Shown here piece after piece: positions 39,179 to 50,876 of a stretch of DNA of 64,000 bases (positions are counted from its first letter, which is position 1; each line of letters starts with the position of its first letter). The stretch spans positions 62,001 through 126,000 of the forward strand of contig CAWAKJ010000003.1 of NCBI GenBank assembly GCA_963782595.1. Direction: 5' to 3'. Made by a program: the position numbers and the translations under genes. The notes under the pieces are model-generated. The model did no database searches and was not told the DNA's origin. It saw nothing but the letters and a program-made list of their open reading frames with translations. The DNA comes from JAMQPK01 sp963782595. Lineage in GTDB: Bacteria > Acidobacteriota > Vicinamibacteria > Vicinamibacterales > JAMQPK01.

Positions 39179-40465
39179 CTACGGTGCCGTGGTCCCGAGG
39201 ATGAAACGGCGTAGAAGATCCCACTGTTCGGGCCGACCGCCGGCGCCTTCAAGAGCCGACAGAAAGTGGTCGCGGCCCATGTTGTAGGCCAACGCATAGC
39301 CCCGGTAGCGGTCGACGTAACCGAAGAGCGCGTCGGGATGTTCCATGAGCGCGAGGGCGCGCAGTGAGTCAGCGGCACGATCCCGGTGCAGATCGCCGGC
39401 AAGATAGCCGCGCAGGATCGGTGCGGCTTCTCCAGCGATGCGATCGACCAGCTCATGCACCTCCGCATAGCGTGCGGCTTCGCGCGGGTCGAGACCAGCG
39501 AGCGGAAAGAGAATGTCTCGAAAGATCCGGGCGCGTTCCTTAGTCGTGAAGGCCATCGACGCGGCGGCCGACGTGACGGCTTCGGCGCGAAATCCCGCCG
39601 GACTGAAGAGTGGAAGGGCGCTCAGTTCCGTCCAGCCCCGTTCGCGCTGGAGATGCTGTTCTCGAAGGCTGTTGTAAACGTGGTGACCCGGATAGCCCTC
39701 GTGGCACGCGAGGGTCAACACGTCGCTGACCGCAAATGGTAACGCGCGATTGACCTGCATCACGCTTCGATACTGTCCTCGATAGAAGCTGAATCCACTC
39801 CACGGCTCGTCAGCTACGTATTCGACCGTGAGAGACTCACCAGGGGGGAGCGGCAGGAACTGGCGAGTCTGGTCGCGGCACAATTCGAGCGAGCGTGTGA
39901 TGGCGGCGTGCAGTCGTGCGCGAGGCACGTCAAAGCGTCGCAGATAGCTCGCCAGCTTCCGGGAAAGAGGTTCATCGCCGGTGAGCAGATGCTCCAGTCG
40001 CGCGCGATCGTCCGCGCCCGATTCAGGAAGGGCAACCGGTTCGTCCGTCGCGAACAGTTGCCGCATCTCGGCGTCGAACGTCATGCGGGAACCGGACAGC
40101 ATCGAGGCTCGTGCCGCTACGGCGTCGAGCTGCGCGGCCAGAGCATCGGCCCGTTTCTGGCTGTCATTCCCGGGCAGGTGCGACTGACGGATGTGAAGGG
40201 CGAGGGAGCGCCCCTGCACCGCGATGACCTCGAGCGGGCGCGGCTGGCCCTTTTCCGCGTTGTGAAAGTCGACCGAGACCGGATCGTGTGTGCGCAGGGC
40301 GGCCACGAGCTCGAGGTAGTCCGCCGCGTGATCCTCGAGAGACTCGGCGTACTCCCGATACCGCGCCGACACGGACACCACTGCGAAGGCTGACGCGAGG
40401 ACGGCCAGGCCGACCAGTGCGCTGGCGGCAACGCTGCGATCATTCTCCACGAGAAGAGACCGCAT
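39179..40465 (-). CDS. DUF885-family metallopeptidase-like protein
   Basis: The 428-aa protein has an N-terminal hydrophobic segment (SVAASALVGLAVLASAFAVV) acting as signal anchor or signal peptide. The middle third carries LACHEGYPGHHVYN, the HEG-x-PGHH motif of DUF885, a zinc-peptidase-like family. FTTKERARIFRDILFPLAGL and a LAYNMGRDHFLSALE block follow. ATG 40465 is chosen because GAGG lies 8 nt upstream; it overlaps the preceding lipoprotein gene by 26 bp. Probably periplasmic; substrate unknown. Confidence 0.75.
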   Translation of the reverse strand: MRSLLVENDRSVAASALVGLAVLASAFAVVSVSARYREYAESLEDHAADYLELVAALRTHDPVSVDFHNAEKGQPRPLEVIAVQGRSLALHIRQSHLPGNDSQKRADALAAQLDAVAARASMLSGSRMTFDAEMRQLFATDEPVALPESGADDRARLEHLLTGDEPLSRKLASYLRRFDVPRARLHAAITRSLELCRDQTRQFLPLPPGESLTVEYVADEPWSGFSFYRGQYRSVMQVNRALPFAVSDVLTLACHEGYPGHHVYNSLREQHLQRERGWTELSALPLFSPAGFRAEAVTSAAASMAFTTKERARIFRDILFPLAGLDPREAARYAEVHELVDRIAGEAAPILRGYLAGDLHRDRAADSLRALALMEHPDALFGYVDRYRGYALAYNMGRDHFLSALEGAGGRPEQWDLLRRFILGTTAP

Positions 40466-40934
40466 CCGGCGCCTCGATGTAGGGCACATCAATCCAGTAA
40501 GGTTCGCCGCTGACGACAAACGCCACGCGGGCCGACACGCCGGCGCCCGTGATGAGCCTGCCTGCCGCAATCCAGCATTCTCCCGCTTCATCGATCTCGG
40601 CTTTGAGTATCTCGTCGGGGGCGGACGCCCTCGAGACCGTCAGAGACACCTCCGATGCCGTCGACGCCGGAAGCTCTGCGCGCGACGCATCGCTGAAATA
40701 GACACGGTGCGCGCCGGTGGGGCTCAGCACGACCTCGAAATGCAGGTCGCCTTTCATGTAGACCGTACCGCCATTGCGGGGTGTGTGGTCGCCGTGAGCG
40801 GCAGTTCCGTGGTCAGAGGCGCCGTGGCCTTCTGATACGACAGGAACGGCGGCGGTAGCGGTCATCGATGGGGGCTCGTTCGAACACGCCATCGACAACG
40901 TGACGAGCGCACACGCAAGAAGAGGCACGCGCAT
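40440..40934 (-). CDS. lipoprotein, 164 aa
   Basis: The N-terminus MRVPLLACALVTLSMACSNE carries a lipobox (LSMAC, Cys17). A His/Asp/Gly-rich stretch follows (SEGHGASDHGTAAHGDH) that could bind metal. The C-terminal beta domain (GGTVYMKGDLHFEVVLSPTG, HRVYFSDASRAELP) resembles small domains found with metal-efflux systems. Membrane-anchored, periplasmic. Its end overlaps the DUF885 gene start by 26 bp, so the two are cotranscribed. Confidence 0.7.
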   Translation of the reverse strand: MRVPLLACALVTLSMACSNEPPSMTATAAVPVVSEGHGASDHGTAAHGDHTPRNGGTVYMKGDLHFEVVLSPTGAHRVYFSDASRAELPASTASEVSLTVSRASAPDEILKAEIDEAGECWIAAGRLITGAGVSARVAFVVSGEPYWIDVPYIEAPDAVSSRGE

Positions 40935-41349
40935 GACGACCTTTGAGCAAAGTGTGCGCCACCGTGCGCTCGTCGTCTTTTCGCGATCGCTTGAAGTTTC
41001 CGAGGACTTTGTTCTCCGCGGTAGAGAGCGTCAGCGACGCGCGTGAACCGTTTCGTCGACATCGCGATCGGTCATCGACAAGAGTGTGGCTTTTCATAGG
41101 AACCAACAGCGCTCAAACGCGGCGCGCGCAGGTACGCGAGGGCGTGCAGACGCACGACATCAACGTTCTTGTCGATCGTGCTCGTGAAGATCGCCAACGA
41201 TGTTGCGATCTCGCGCGCCGCTTCGCATCGCGCTCATGCGAGTCGTGCATTTCCCTGAGTGTTTTCGCTGAATCCGCGTTTCGCCATCACGTGGTACGTC
41301 GGTTGCTCTCCGCAAGCGTCCAAGGCACCACGCCTGAAGGAGGGCCCGC
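40935..41349. other. 415-bp divergent intergenic region
   Basis: No gene is supported; the plus-strand open frame here is rich in Arg/Ser/Cys and looks like a shadow. It must hold the promoters of the lipoprotein operon (minus) and of the TonB receptor operon (plus), but I cannot place them confidently. Confidence 0.4.
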
Positions 41350-44183
41350 ATGTTTCGTATTTCCGCTCTCGCGTTCCTGATGTCGCTGTCGACGACGTTC
41401 GCGTTTGCACAGACCACCAGCTCCACGACCGCGACGGTGACCGGCACAGTGACCGATCAGCAGAGCGGCGTGCTGCCGGGCGTCGCGGTTTCGCTGTCCG
41501 GGCCCAGCATGATGGGCATACAGACCCAGGTGAGCGACAGCCTTGGGCTCTACCGGTTCGTTTCCGTCCCTCCCGGTGAATACAAGCTCCTCTTCGAGCT
41601 CGCGGGCTTTGCGACGGTCAACCGCGAGGGTGTGCGTCTGACTGCCGGCTTCACCGCGACGATCAACATGCAGATGGGCGTCGCCACACTGACGGAGAAC
41701 GTGCAGGTGACCGGTGAGTCGCCCGTCGTCGACACGCAGTCGACGACGATCAACACGACGTTCGACAAGGAGACCCTCGCGAACATGCCGAGCGCGCGCG
41801 ACTATTGGGCTGTCCTGTCCTCGGCGCCCGGCGTCAAGCTGGCGCGCATCGACGTCGGCGGCAGCGCCGCCGGCACCCAGACGAATTATTTCGTGTATGG
41901 CACGACCGGGCAGAACCGGCCGATGGTCGAGGGGATCAACTCGACAGAATCCACGGGATCGTTCGGCAACTACGTCGACTACGGATCGTTTCAGGAGATT
42001 TCAATCGGCAGCGGCGCCTCGAGCGCGGAGAGTCCGGTGCCGGGCGTCTATACAGTGCTTGTCAGCAAGTCGGGCGGGAACCGTTACACCGGCTCGTTTT
42101 ACGGCGACTACGAGTCGCGGGACTGGCAAGCGTTCAACATCAACGCCGCGCAGGTGGCGGCGGGGGTGACGGGAGGTGGCGGGCTCGAGCCGCGCGACGT
42201 CAACCGCCTGGACAGCTACCGGGACGTGAACGCGGACATCGGCGGGTTTTTCAAGAGAGACCGGATCTGGTGGTACTCATCGGTCCGGAGCCTCGACTCG
42301 GCGGTCCGGTATACGAATTTCCCAGTCAAGCCGCACGAGACGCACCTGGGCAATTTCACGAGCAAGGTGACCTATCAGCTGTCGCAGAACAACAAGCTCA
42401 TCGGGTACTACCAGCCGAGCACCAAAGTGCAGAAAAACCGGCTCGACCGGCAGTTGCTCGGCGGCACAGCGGCCATCCATCTGACCGAGGACGCCAGTTT
42501 CCGTCAGGATTACAGCCCCCTTCTGTGGAAGGCCGAATGGAATTCGGTGATGTCGCAGTCGACCTTCTTTGAAGTGCGCACCGGGCAGTTCGGCTACACC
42601 TGGCCGGACACGCCGAACGGCAGCGGCATCAGCTATGAGGACTTGAATACCAGCATCGTCTCGGGGAAAGCCCGCGCGCGCCAGCTCAACATCCAGCGCA
42701 CTCAGGTACTCGGATCGCTCAGTCACTTCAAGGACAACCTGGCGGGGAATCACAACTTCAAGATCGGCTGGGAATGGTTCCGTGAAACGAGCACACCGCA
42801 GCGGTTCGCCGGATCGTACAACGACGTGCTGCACATTCTTCGCAGTGGCGTCCCATCCGAAGTGATGCTCTTCGAACCGGCGAAGTCTGAAAACGGCCTC
42901 TACACGCTGGGTTTGTACGCACAGGACATGTGGCGGCTCAACAACAGACTCACAGTAAATGCCGGCGTCCGCTTCGATCACTACCGCAACTTCCTGCCCG
43001 AGCAGGAACACGCAGCGGGGCAGTTCACTCCGACCGCCATCATCTTTCCGGCCGTCGACAATGTGAATACATGGAACCTCGTGGCGCCCAGATTCGGCGT
43101 GAGCTACGCCCTGACGTCCGACAACCGTACGGTGCTGAAGGCCAACTATGGACAGTACTGGTGGAATCCGGGCGCGGCGCTCAGCCAGGACGTCAACCCG
43201 AATCCTGAAGTCTGGAACCGCCGCTACGTGTGGAACGACCTCAACGGCGACGGTGTCTGGCAGCGAGGCGAAGAAGGCCGGTTGAACAGCTCGGCTGGCG
43301 GTGTCACCAGCGTCCTGCTGGCCGAAAATCTCCAGGATACGTATACGCAGGAGGTCGCGTTCTGGCTCGAGCGCGAGGTAATGGCCAACTTCGGCGTGCG
43401 CACCGGTGCCGTATGGCGCGGCGAACGTCAACTCGCGATGCAGTTCAACGCCAACCGCCCGTACTCGGCGTTCAATGTTCCCATTACGGTGCGCGATCCG
43501 GGCGTGGACGGTGCGTTGGGGACGGCCGACGACGGCGGGACGCTTGCCGCCTTCAACCTTGCGGCTGAGAACCTGGCTCTTCCCGTCGTGAATACCTACG
43601 ACAACGTCGATGGTGCCGACGCCGACTATTACACGTGGGAAATCACCGCGACCAAGCGGATGAGCAGCAGATGGTCGGGGATGTTCTCGTTCACCCACAC
43701 CTGGAGCGAGGCGCAGGAGAAGGATTACTTCGGCCAGGTGTTCCGACAGGACGACCTGCCGATTACTCCCAACAATCTCATCAACACAGAGCCGAACGGC
43801 AAGGTGAAGTACACCGACTGGTCGCTGAAGCTGCACGGCACGTATGAGGGTCCCTGGGGACTGAAGATCTCGCCCATGCTGCGGCATCAGGCCGGCCAGA
43901 ACTACGGGCGCACCTTCACGGCCGTGCTCAATTACGGCACAATCCGCATCCCCGCCGAGCCGCTCAACACGCACCGGCAGGACAACGTGAACGTGTTCGA
44001 CTTCCGCGCGGAGAAGGTATTCCGTCTCGACGCCGCGCTGACCGTTGCGCCGTTCGTCGACGTCTACAACGTGTTCAATGCCAACGCCGTGCAGAACATC
44101 AACTGGGGGGCCGGGGCGTCGTTCCTGCGTCCCACCAACATCGTTCCGCCGCGCGTGGCGCGCATCGGGGCGAAGGTGAACTG

Positions 44184-44187
<4 letters not shown>
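41350..44187 (+). CDS. TonB-dependent receptor with carboxypeptidase-regulatory-like domain
   Basis: The 945-aa protein has a signal peptide (MFRISALAFLMSLSTTFAFA), a CarbopepD_reg-like domain (about 28-110: TGTVTDQQSGVLPGVAVSLS, VPPGEYKLLFELAGF), a plug and a beta-barrel ending RVARIGAKVNW. GGAGGG lies 7 nt before the ATG. Its stop overlaps the GTG of an ABC ATPase gene (GTGA), so the receptor is translated together with an inner-membrane ABC system. That is unusual, and suggests the receptor and transporter handle one ligand. Confidence 0.9.
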
Positions 44188-44930
<743 letters not shown>

Positions 44931-46414
44931 GTGACCCACCGCGAAACCTTCGAGCTCGCCACGAAGACGCTGCGTCGCAACCCACTGCGCTCGGCGCTGA
45001 CGCTGGTTGGCATCACGATCGGCGTTGGCGCAGTCGTGACGATGGTGGCCGTGGGCAATGGCGCGCGCGCATCCATCGAAGAGCAGGTCGTGGCCGCCGG
45101 CATGAACGTCATCACCGTCGTGGCGGGGAACTACCAGATGAAAGGTGAGGATGGCGGGGGCGGCGTCGTGGACCACCAGGCGTGGCTCCGGGATCGTAGG
45201 GCGGGTCCTGTTGGACCCGCCGACTTCGACGACATCGCCCTCGTGTCGCATCCTGAAGACGATCCGATGGAAAAGCACGACCATCCAACTTCGCGCCAGC
45301 GGCTCGGCGATTCGGCAGCCGGGCTTGGCGCCGCGGCCACACTGACCAGCGCCGACGCGGAGGCCATTCGATCGGACGTGCGCGGCGTGCAGTACGTGTC
45401 GGCAGGGGTACACGAGTCGGCGCGTGTGGTGCGCGGCGATCGCCGCTGGTTTACCCGACTTCACGGTGCCGAAACGGACCTGCCCCGCATCCGGCGAAGC
45501 TGGATGTTCAAGCACGGCCGATTCTTCTCCGACAGCGAATCCAGGGATGGAGAGCAGGTGGTCGTGCTCGGAACAGTGACGCACCAGCGTCTGTTCGGGG
45601 GAGAGACAAATCCCGTCGGCGCGGAGGTGCGCATCTGGAACCAGCCGTTCCGCGTGATTGGTGTGGTCGCGAGCACCAACTGGGCGACGACCGGCGCGGT
45701 CGGGGACGATCAGTTCGACGCCGTGTACGTGCCGCTGACGAGCAGTGCACCGGCTGCTCAACCTCACCAAGCTCAACAGCATCACCATCACTTCTCGGTC
45801 GGCTGGAGAGACGACCAGCGTGTCGCGCGCGGTGACGGCGCTGCTGCGTCAGCGGCACGGCATCGGCGACACACAGCCTGATGATTTCGTCGTTCGCACG
45901 CAGGCGTCGGTCGCGCTTGGCAAGGGGGTCTCGAAGGACGTGGCGAGAGCGATCACCGGCAATGCACCAGGCCTGGAGCAGCTGACGCTCGAGCAGTTGT
46001 CGAAAACACTCGAGCGTTCGAGCCGGACGATGACGCTGCTTGCTGGCGAGCGTGGCGGGCGTGTCGCTGTTGGTGGGGGGCATCGGAATCATGAACATCA
46101 TGCTGCTGTCGGTGACCGAGCGCACGCGCGAGATCGGCCTTCGCATGGCGATCGGCGCGCGATCGCGCGACGTGCTGCTGCAGTTCCTCGCCGAGGCCGT
46201 CACGTTGAGCCTCATCGGCGGACTCATCGGCGTCGTGCTTGCTGTCGCGGCCGCGAGCGGCGTCGAGCGCGTGCTGCGATGGTCGGCCGACGTGTCGTTC
46301 GGTGCCGTTGCGCTGGCCGTGATCGTCGCAGGTGCCGTCGGCGTGTTCTTCGGGCTGTACCCGGCTCGCCAGGCCGCGCGGCTCGATCCGATTGACGCGC
46401 TGAGATTCGAGTAG
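44931..46414 (+). pseudogene. MacB-like ABC permease with two single-base frameshifts
   Basis: The N-terminal part (MTHRETFELATKTLRRNPLR, first helix and MacB-type periplasmic domain) runs in one frame to VYVPLT near 45745. The frame then shifts by one (HRLLNLTKLNSITITS...), and shifts again near 46030 to give LASVAGVSLLVGGIGIMNIM through LDPIDALRFE. Removing one A in ACGAGCAGTG and one T in CTGCTTGCTGG restores an open frame of about 493 aa. That full chain would match the two permeases downstream. A REP-like palindrome sits in frame at 45196-45224. Either sequencing error or recent inactivation. Confidence 0.8.
45196..45224. repeat. REP-like palindrome inside a coding region
   Basis: GTAGGGCGGGTCC-TGTT-GGACCCGCCGAC shares its left arm with the copies at 4510 and 22306. 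Read in frame it adds RRAGPVGPAD-like residues to a periplasmic loop of the permease and brings no stop. Confidence 0.7.
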
Positions 46415-46418
46415 ACAC

Positions 46419-47855
46419 GTGGCCATTGCGACTTGCTTCCGCCTCGCGCTCCGCACTCTCCACCGCAACCGGCTGCGGTCTGCCCTCACGCTGCTGGGCG
46501 TGACGATCGGCGTGGCAGTCGTCATCACCATGGTTGCCCTTGGGACGGGCGCCCGGATGTCGATCGAACAACACGTCAAAGCTGCCGGTACCAATCAGAT
46601 TACGGTGGTGGCGGGCAATTACATGCGGATTGCCGATGATTTCGGATCAGACGTCATCGAAAGCGGCGGCGGCGAGGCGGCGGATGAGGGGCTGGGAGGT
46701 CTGGCAGGAGGCTCGGGTACGTCGCCCTCGGCCCACAGCTGGTGGCCGGGGCGTGGGATCTCTCCGCGTCTTCCGGGCCGTGGCGCCGCGCGCACGCTCA
46801 CCGTCGAGGATGCCGACGCGATTCGGCGTGAGATACGAGGCGTGAGCTATCGCGCGCCCGGCGTGTCGGAAACCGCAGTCATTCGGAACAGCGGCGTCAC
46901 GCTCTTTGGCCGCCTGCAGGGTACCGACACCGATCTCACGTCAATCAGAGTGCTCACGTCCGAGGCCGGACGGTTCTTCACGCGAAAACACGTCGAGGGC
47001 CGCGAAAAGGTCGCCGTGCTGTCATCGACGGCGAGAGACAAGCTCTTCGGCGTGGGCGCCAGCGCGATCGGCCGGACGATCGACACCCGCGGACACACAC
47101 TGACCGTCGTCGGAGTGGTCCGCCGCGTCGGAGGGTTTGGCGGGGCCGATGCATCCGACGAGGTTTTCATTCCGTACACGACCCTCCAGGACGTGCTGCG
47201 CATCCCCCATCTCCACAGCGTGCTCGTCTCGGTCGAGGTAGCCGGCGAATCGTCGCGCGTGTCGCAAGACATCGTGCGCCTGCTTCGCTCGAGGCACGCG
47301 CTGGGCCCCGACGATCCCGACGATTTCACCGTGAAGCCTCAGGCCCGCGACGCGGTGATGGGTAAAGGGATCAACCCGATGCTCGCGCGCGCGGTCATGG
47401 GCAGCGTCGTCGGGCTGGACAAGATCACGCTGGAGGAGATGGCGCAGACGCTCGAGCGATCGAGCCGCACGATGACCATTCTGCTCGCGAGCGTTGCCGC
47501 CGTGTCACTCCTCGTCGGTGGCATCGGCATCATGAACATCATGCTCGTATCGGTGACCGAGCGTACGCGCGAAATCGGATTGCGTCGCGCGGTCGGCGCG
47601 CGCAGCCGCGACGTGCTGATTCAGTTTCTCGCCGAAGCGGTGACGTTGAGCATGACAGGCGGCATGGTCGGCATCCTGCTCGGTGTCGCGGCATCCGGCA
47701 GCGTCGGCCGGTTTCTGCGGTGGACCACGGTGATCTCGCCGGCGAGCGTCGTGATTGCGGCGGGAGTGGCCGCCGCAGTCGGAATCTTCTTCGGCTTCTA
47801 TCCCGCGCGCCAGGCATCGCAGCTCGATCCCATCGACGCGCTGAGGTACGAATAG
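46419..47855 (+). CDS. MacB-like ABC permease
   Basis: The 478-aa protein has a first helix (LRSALTLLGVTIGVAVVITM, about 19-38), a MacB-type periplasmic domain (about 50-330) and three C-terminal helices with the FtsX block VGGIGIMNIMLVSVTERTRE, ending LDPIDALRYE. It is intact and sits between two frameshifted paralogues. It should pair with the ATPase at 44184. GTG 46419 follows the previous stop by 4 bp. Confidence 0.9.
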   Translation: MAIATCFRLALRTLHRNRLRSALTLLGVTIGVAVVITMVALGTGARMSIEQHVKAAGTNQITVVAGNYMRIADDFGSDVIESGGGEAADEGLGGLAGGSGTSPSAHSWWPGRGISPRLPGRGAARTLTVEDADAIRREIRGVSYRAPGVSETAVIRNSGVTLFGRLQGTDTDLTSIRVLTSEAGRFFTRKHVEGREKVAVLSSTARDKLFGVGASAIGRTIDTRGHTLTVVGVVRRVGGFGGADASDEVFIPYTTLQDVLRIPHLHSVLVSVEVAGESSRVSQDIVRLLRSRHALGPDDPDDFTVKPQARDAVMGKGINPMLARAVMGSVVGLDKITLEEMAQTLERSSRTMTILLASVAAVSLLVGGIGIMNIMLVSVTERTREIGLRRAVGARSRDVLIQFLAEAVTLSMTGGMVGILLGVAASGSVGRFLRWTTVISPASVVIAAGVAAAVGIFFGFYPARQASQLDPIDALRYE

Positions 47856-49176
47856 ATGCACTACAGCACCGGTTTCCGCATCGCGCTCAAGGCGCTCGGC
47901 CGCCACAAGCTGCGCACGTTTCTCACGATGCTCGGCATGATCATCGGCGTTGGCGCCGTGATGACGATGGTCGCCCTCGGCAACGGCGCGCAGGCGGCCG
48001 TCGAATCCGACGTCAAGTCGGCCGGCACGAACCTCGTCTACATCACTGCCGGCAACTACACGCGCGGCGGTGACGAGCTTCGCGTCGCGGCCGGGCTGGG
48101 GGCGGCCAGGACGCTGACGCCCGAGGACGCCGCAGTCGATGGCCGGTGTGAAAGGCGTCATGCACCTCGCGCCTGGCGTCTCCGATCGCGCGCCGATGCA
48201 GTCGTCAGGCAGGCGGTATTTCGGTCGCGTCATCGGCACGGTGCCGGCCTTCGCGCTCATGCATTCGTGGCGCTTCCGATCCGGCGCGATGTTCACCGAA
48301 TCCGACGTGAAGAGCGGTGCGTCGGTGGCCGTGCTCGGCACCGCGGCCAGCGAGCAGTTGTTCGGGCCCGGCGCCGACCCGGTGGGCCAGACGTTCAGCG
48401 TCCGCGGCCGCAGCTATTCGGTCGTTGGCGTCACCGAAAGCCGAATCGAAGATCACGCGGAGAGCATCTTCGCCCCGTACACCGCAATTCAGCAGGCGCT
48501 CGGCATCACGCACCTCCAGACCGTCACCATAGCGGCCGAGACCGCGGGCGAGACCGCGCGCATTGCAAGCGACGTGACGAAGCTGCTCCGGGTGCGCCAT
48601 CAGATCGGCAAGGGCGATGGCTCTGAGACGGAGGGCGTGCCGGACGATTTCACCGTGCGGACCGAGGCGGCGAAGGCGCTCTCCCAGGGCCTCTACACAT
48701 CGGCCGCCGTGTTCGTGCTCGCAAACCTGCCGCAGCTCGATCAGATCACCGCAGAGCAGATGTCGGGGACGCTCCAGCAGACCAGCAACACCCTGACGGC
48801 GCTTCTCGCCAGCATCGCCGCCATCTCGCTCATCGTCGGCGGCATCGGCATCATGAACATCATGCTCGTGTCGGTGACCGAGCGCACGCGCGAGATCGGT
48901 CTGCGGCGCGCCGTCGGCGCGCGCAGCCGGGATGTGCTCGCGCAGTTTCTCATCGAGGCCTTTACGCTCAGTGTTATCGGCGGCCTCTGCGGCATCGTCT
49001 TCGGCTTTGCCGCGTCGAGTGCGGTGACGCGTCTGCTCGAATGGCAGACGACGATGTCGGCGTGGGCTGTGGCGCTGGCCTTTTCCACGGCGCTGCTGGT
49101 GGGCGTGTTCTTCGGGTTCTATCCCGCACGAAAAGCGTCGCTGCTCGATCCCATCGACGCATTGAGATTCGAATAG
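47856..49176 (+). pseudogene. MacB-like ABC permease with one single-base frameshift
   Basis: The N-terminus MHYSTGFRIALKALGRHKLR to TLTPEDAA is in one frame. From about 48139 (MAGVKGVMHLAPGVSDRAPM) to LDPIDALRFE the frame is shifted by one. Deleting the T in GCCGCAGTCGATGG restores an open frame of about 439 aa with a complete periplasmic domain and FtsX block (VGGIGIMNIMLVSVTERTRE). ATG 47856 abuts the previous stop. Confidence 0.8.
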
Positions 49177-49192
49177 GGAACAGGAGGGATTT

Positions 49193-50827
49193 ATGCGACA
49201 TCGATTTCTTGTCTCTGCGCTTGTTGTGGCCGTCGCGTTGATGGGCGCGGCATGTTCGACAACCGAAAGTGGCGCGGTCGCGCCGCCAGCGGCGGCACCG
49301 GTTGCGCCGAAGCTCGGCATTCGTCCCAATGGAGACACCGAAATGTCTCCCGACGTGAGCAAAGTGAAGTCGGAAGAGCTGAAGAAGATCTACGCCTACA
49401 TCGACGAGCACATTGACGAACATGTCGGGAATCTACAGAAGTGGATTCAGCAGCCGAGCATTTCGAACTCGGGCGAGGGCATTCCCGAATCCGCGGAAAT
49501 GGTGAAAGGTTTTTTCGAGGAGCTCGGGTGCCAGGAGTCGCGCGTCTACGACGTCGGATTGACCGAATACGGCACGCAGGGTAACCCGGTCGTGTATGCG
49601 AAGTGCGACGAAGGACAGCCGCGCACGGTGCTCATGTACTGGATGTACGACACGATGCCGGTGACGCAGCCGGACGTGTGGGTGGCGCCCCCCTTCGAAG
49701 GCCGTCTGGTCGAGCAGGCGCCGTTCAAGAAGGTGCTGATCGGCCGCGGCGCGACCAATTCCAAAGGACCGCAGATGTCCCAGCTCAACGCGCTCCGGTC
49801 CATCAAAGCCGTGGCCGGAAAGCTGCCGGTCAATCTGATCGTCATCGCCGAAGGCGATGAGGAGCGCATGTCGATCGGTCTCCGGCAGTTCGTCAAGACC
49901 CATCCGGAGCTGTTCAAGGATGCCGAAGTGCTGTGGAACGACGGCGGGCAGTCCCCGTCCGGGCGGAGCGGCATCAGCACCGGCGACTCCGAAGGGTGCG
50001 TCTACATCGAGCTGACGACCAGCGGGGCGAAGTGGGGACGCGGTCCGACCGTGTCGGACATCCACGGCGGCAACAAGCGCAGCGTGGACAGCCCGGCGTG
50101 GCGCCACATGAAGATGCTGGCGTCGCTCATCACGGACGATGGCAATCGAATCAAGGTGGATGGTTTCTACGACGACGCCGTGCAGCCGACCAAAGAGCAG
50201 TGGGCGAGGTGGAAAGAGCAGGCGAAGTTCATCGATATGAAAGAGGCGGCCGAGAACCTCGGCGTCGCGCGGTTCATGGCTGACGATCCGGTGCAGCTCA
50301 TCCACGACCGCAACTGGATTTCGTTCAACATGGACGGCATCTGGGGTGGAAACATGTATGCGGGGGGCGCCGGCGCGATTCTGCCCAATAAGATCACGTC
50401 GAAGCACAACATCCGCTACGTGCCCAACATGAAAGGCCCGGACCTGGTCGAGAAGATCCAAAAGCAACTCGTCAAGAACGGCTATTCGGACGTCGACGTC
50501 AAGCTCATCGGCGACGTGCCCTGGCGTGTCGGGAAGCTCACCGGCGACATGCCGGTCGCGCAGGCGCGTGCGCTCGCCATCATGCAGGTACCGCACTCGC
50601 TGCCGAAGGAGCTCGAGAACATGACCGGCGGCTACTGGCCCGCGTACCTCTTTGGGGGCGACGGTCCCGTGCAGATGCCGATTTCCGGCGCGGGCGTGGG
50701 CATGGGCGGCAGAGCGCACGCGGCCAACGAGTTCTACGTCATCGAAGGGGCCGGAAAAGTCTACGGCATGGCCGGCGCGGAGAAAATGAACGCGACCGTG
50801 CTCTACAACTTTGCGGGTAAGAACTAG
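49193..50827 (+). CDS. M20-family peptidase-like lipoprotein with altered metal ligands
   Basis: The 544-aa protein has a lipoprotein signal (lipobox MGAAC, Cys21) and an M20/CNDP-like fold (about 60-540). The usual HxD metal motif reads MYDTMPV (Met151, Asp153). The usual GRG-x2-D-x-KG reads GRGATNSKGP, with Asn189 for Asp. EGDEE (220-224) and GGRAHAANEF near the C-terminus are kept. The altered pair suggests a changed or lost metal site, though whole subfamilies share such changes. AGGAGG precedes the ATG. It closes the receptor-ABC operon, pointing to peptides as the ligand. Confidence 0.8.
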   Translation: MRHRFLVSALVVAVALMGAACSTTESGAVAPPAAAPVAPKLGIRPNGDTEMSPDVSKVKSEELKKIYAYIDEHIDEHVGNLQKWIQQPSISNSGEGIPESAEMVKGFFEELGCQESRVYDVGLTEYGTQGNPVVYAKCDEGQPRTVLMYWMYDTMPVTQPDVWVAPPFEGRLVEQAPFKKVLIGRGATNSKGPQMSQLNALRSIKAVAGKLPVNLIVIAEGDEERMSIGLRQFVKTHPELFKDAEVLWNDGGQSPSGRSGISTGDSEGCVYIELTTSGAKWGRGPTVSDIHGGNKRSVDSPAWRHMKMLASLITDDGNRIKVDGFYDDAVQPTKEQWARWKEQAKFIDMKEAAENLGVARFMADDPVQLIHDRNWISFNMDGIWGGNMYAGGAGAILPNKITSKHNIRYVPNMKGPDLVEKIQKQLVKNGYSDVDVKLIGDVPWRVGKLTGDMPVAQARALAIMQVPHSLPKELENMTGGYWPAYLFGGDGPVQMPISGAGVGMGGRAHAANEFYVIEGAGKVYGMAGAEKMNATVLYNFAGKN

Positions 50828-50876
50828 GGGCCTCCGCTCCCACCTGGGACGGCCATTCCTGTAGTATGGCGTTCCC

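Noticed and set aside
42277..43974. 565-aa minus-strand open frame
   Set aside because: Antisense to the second TonB receptor; no recognisable motif.
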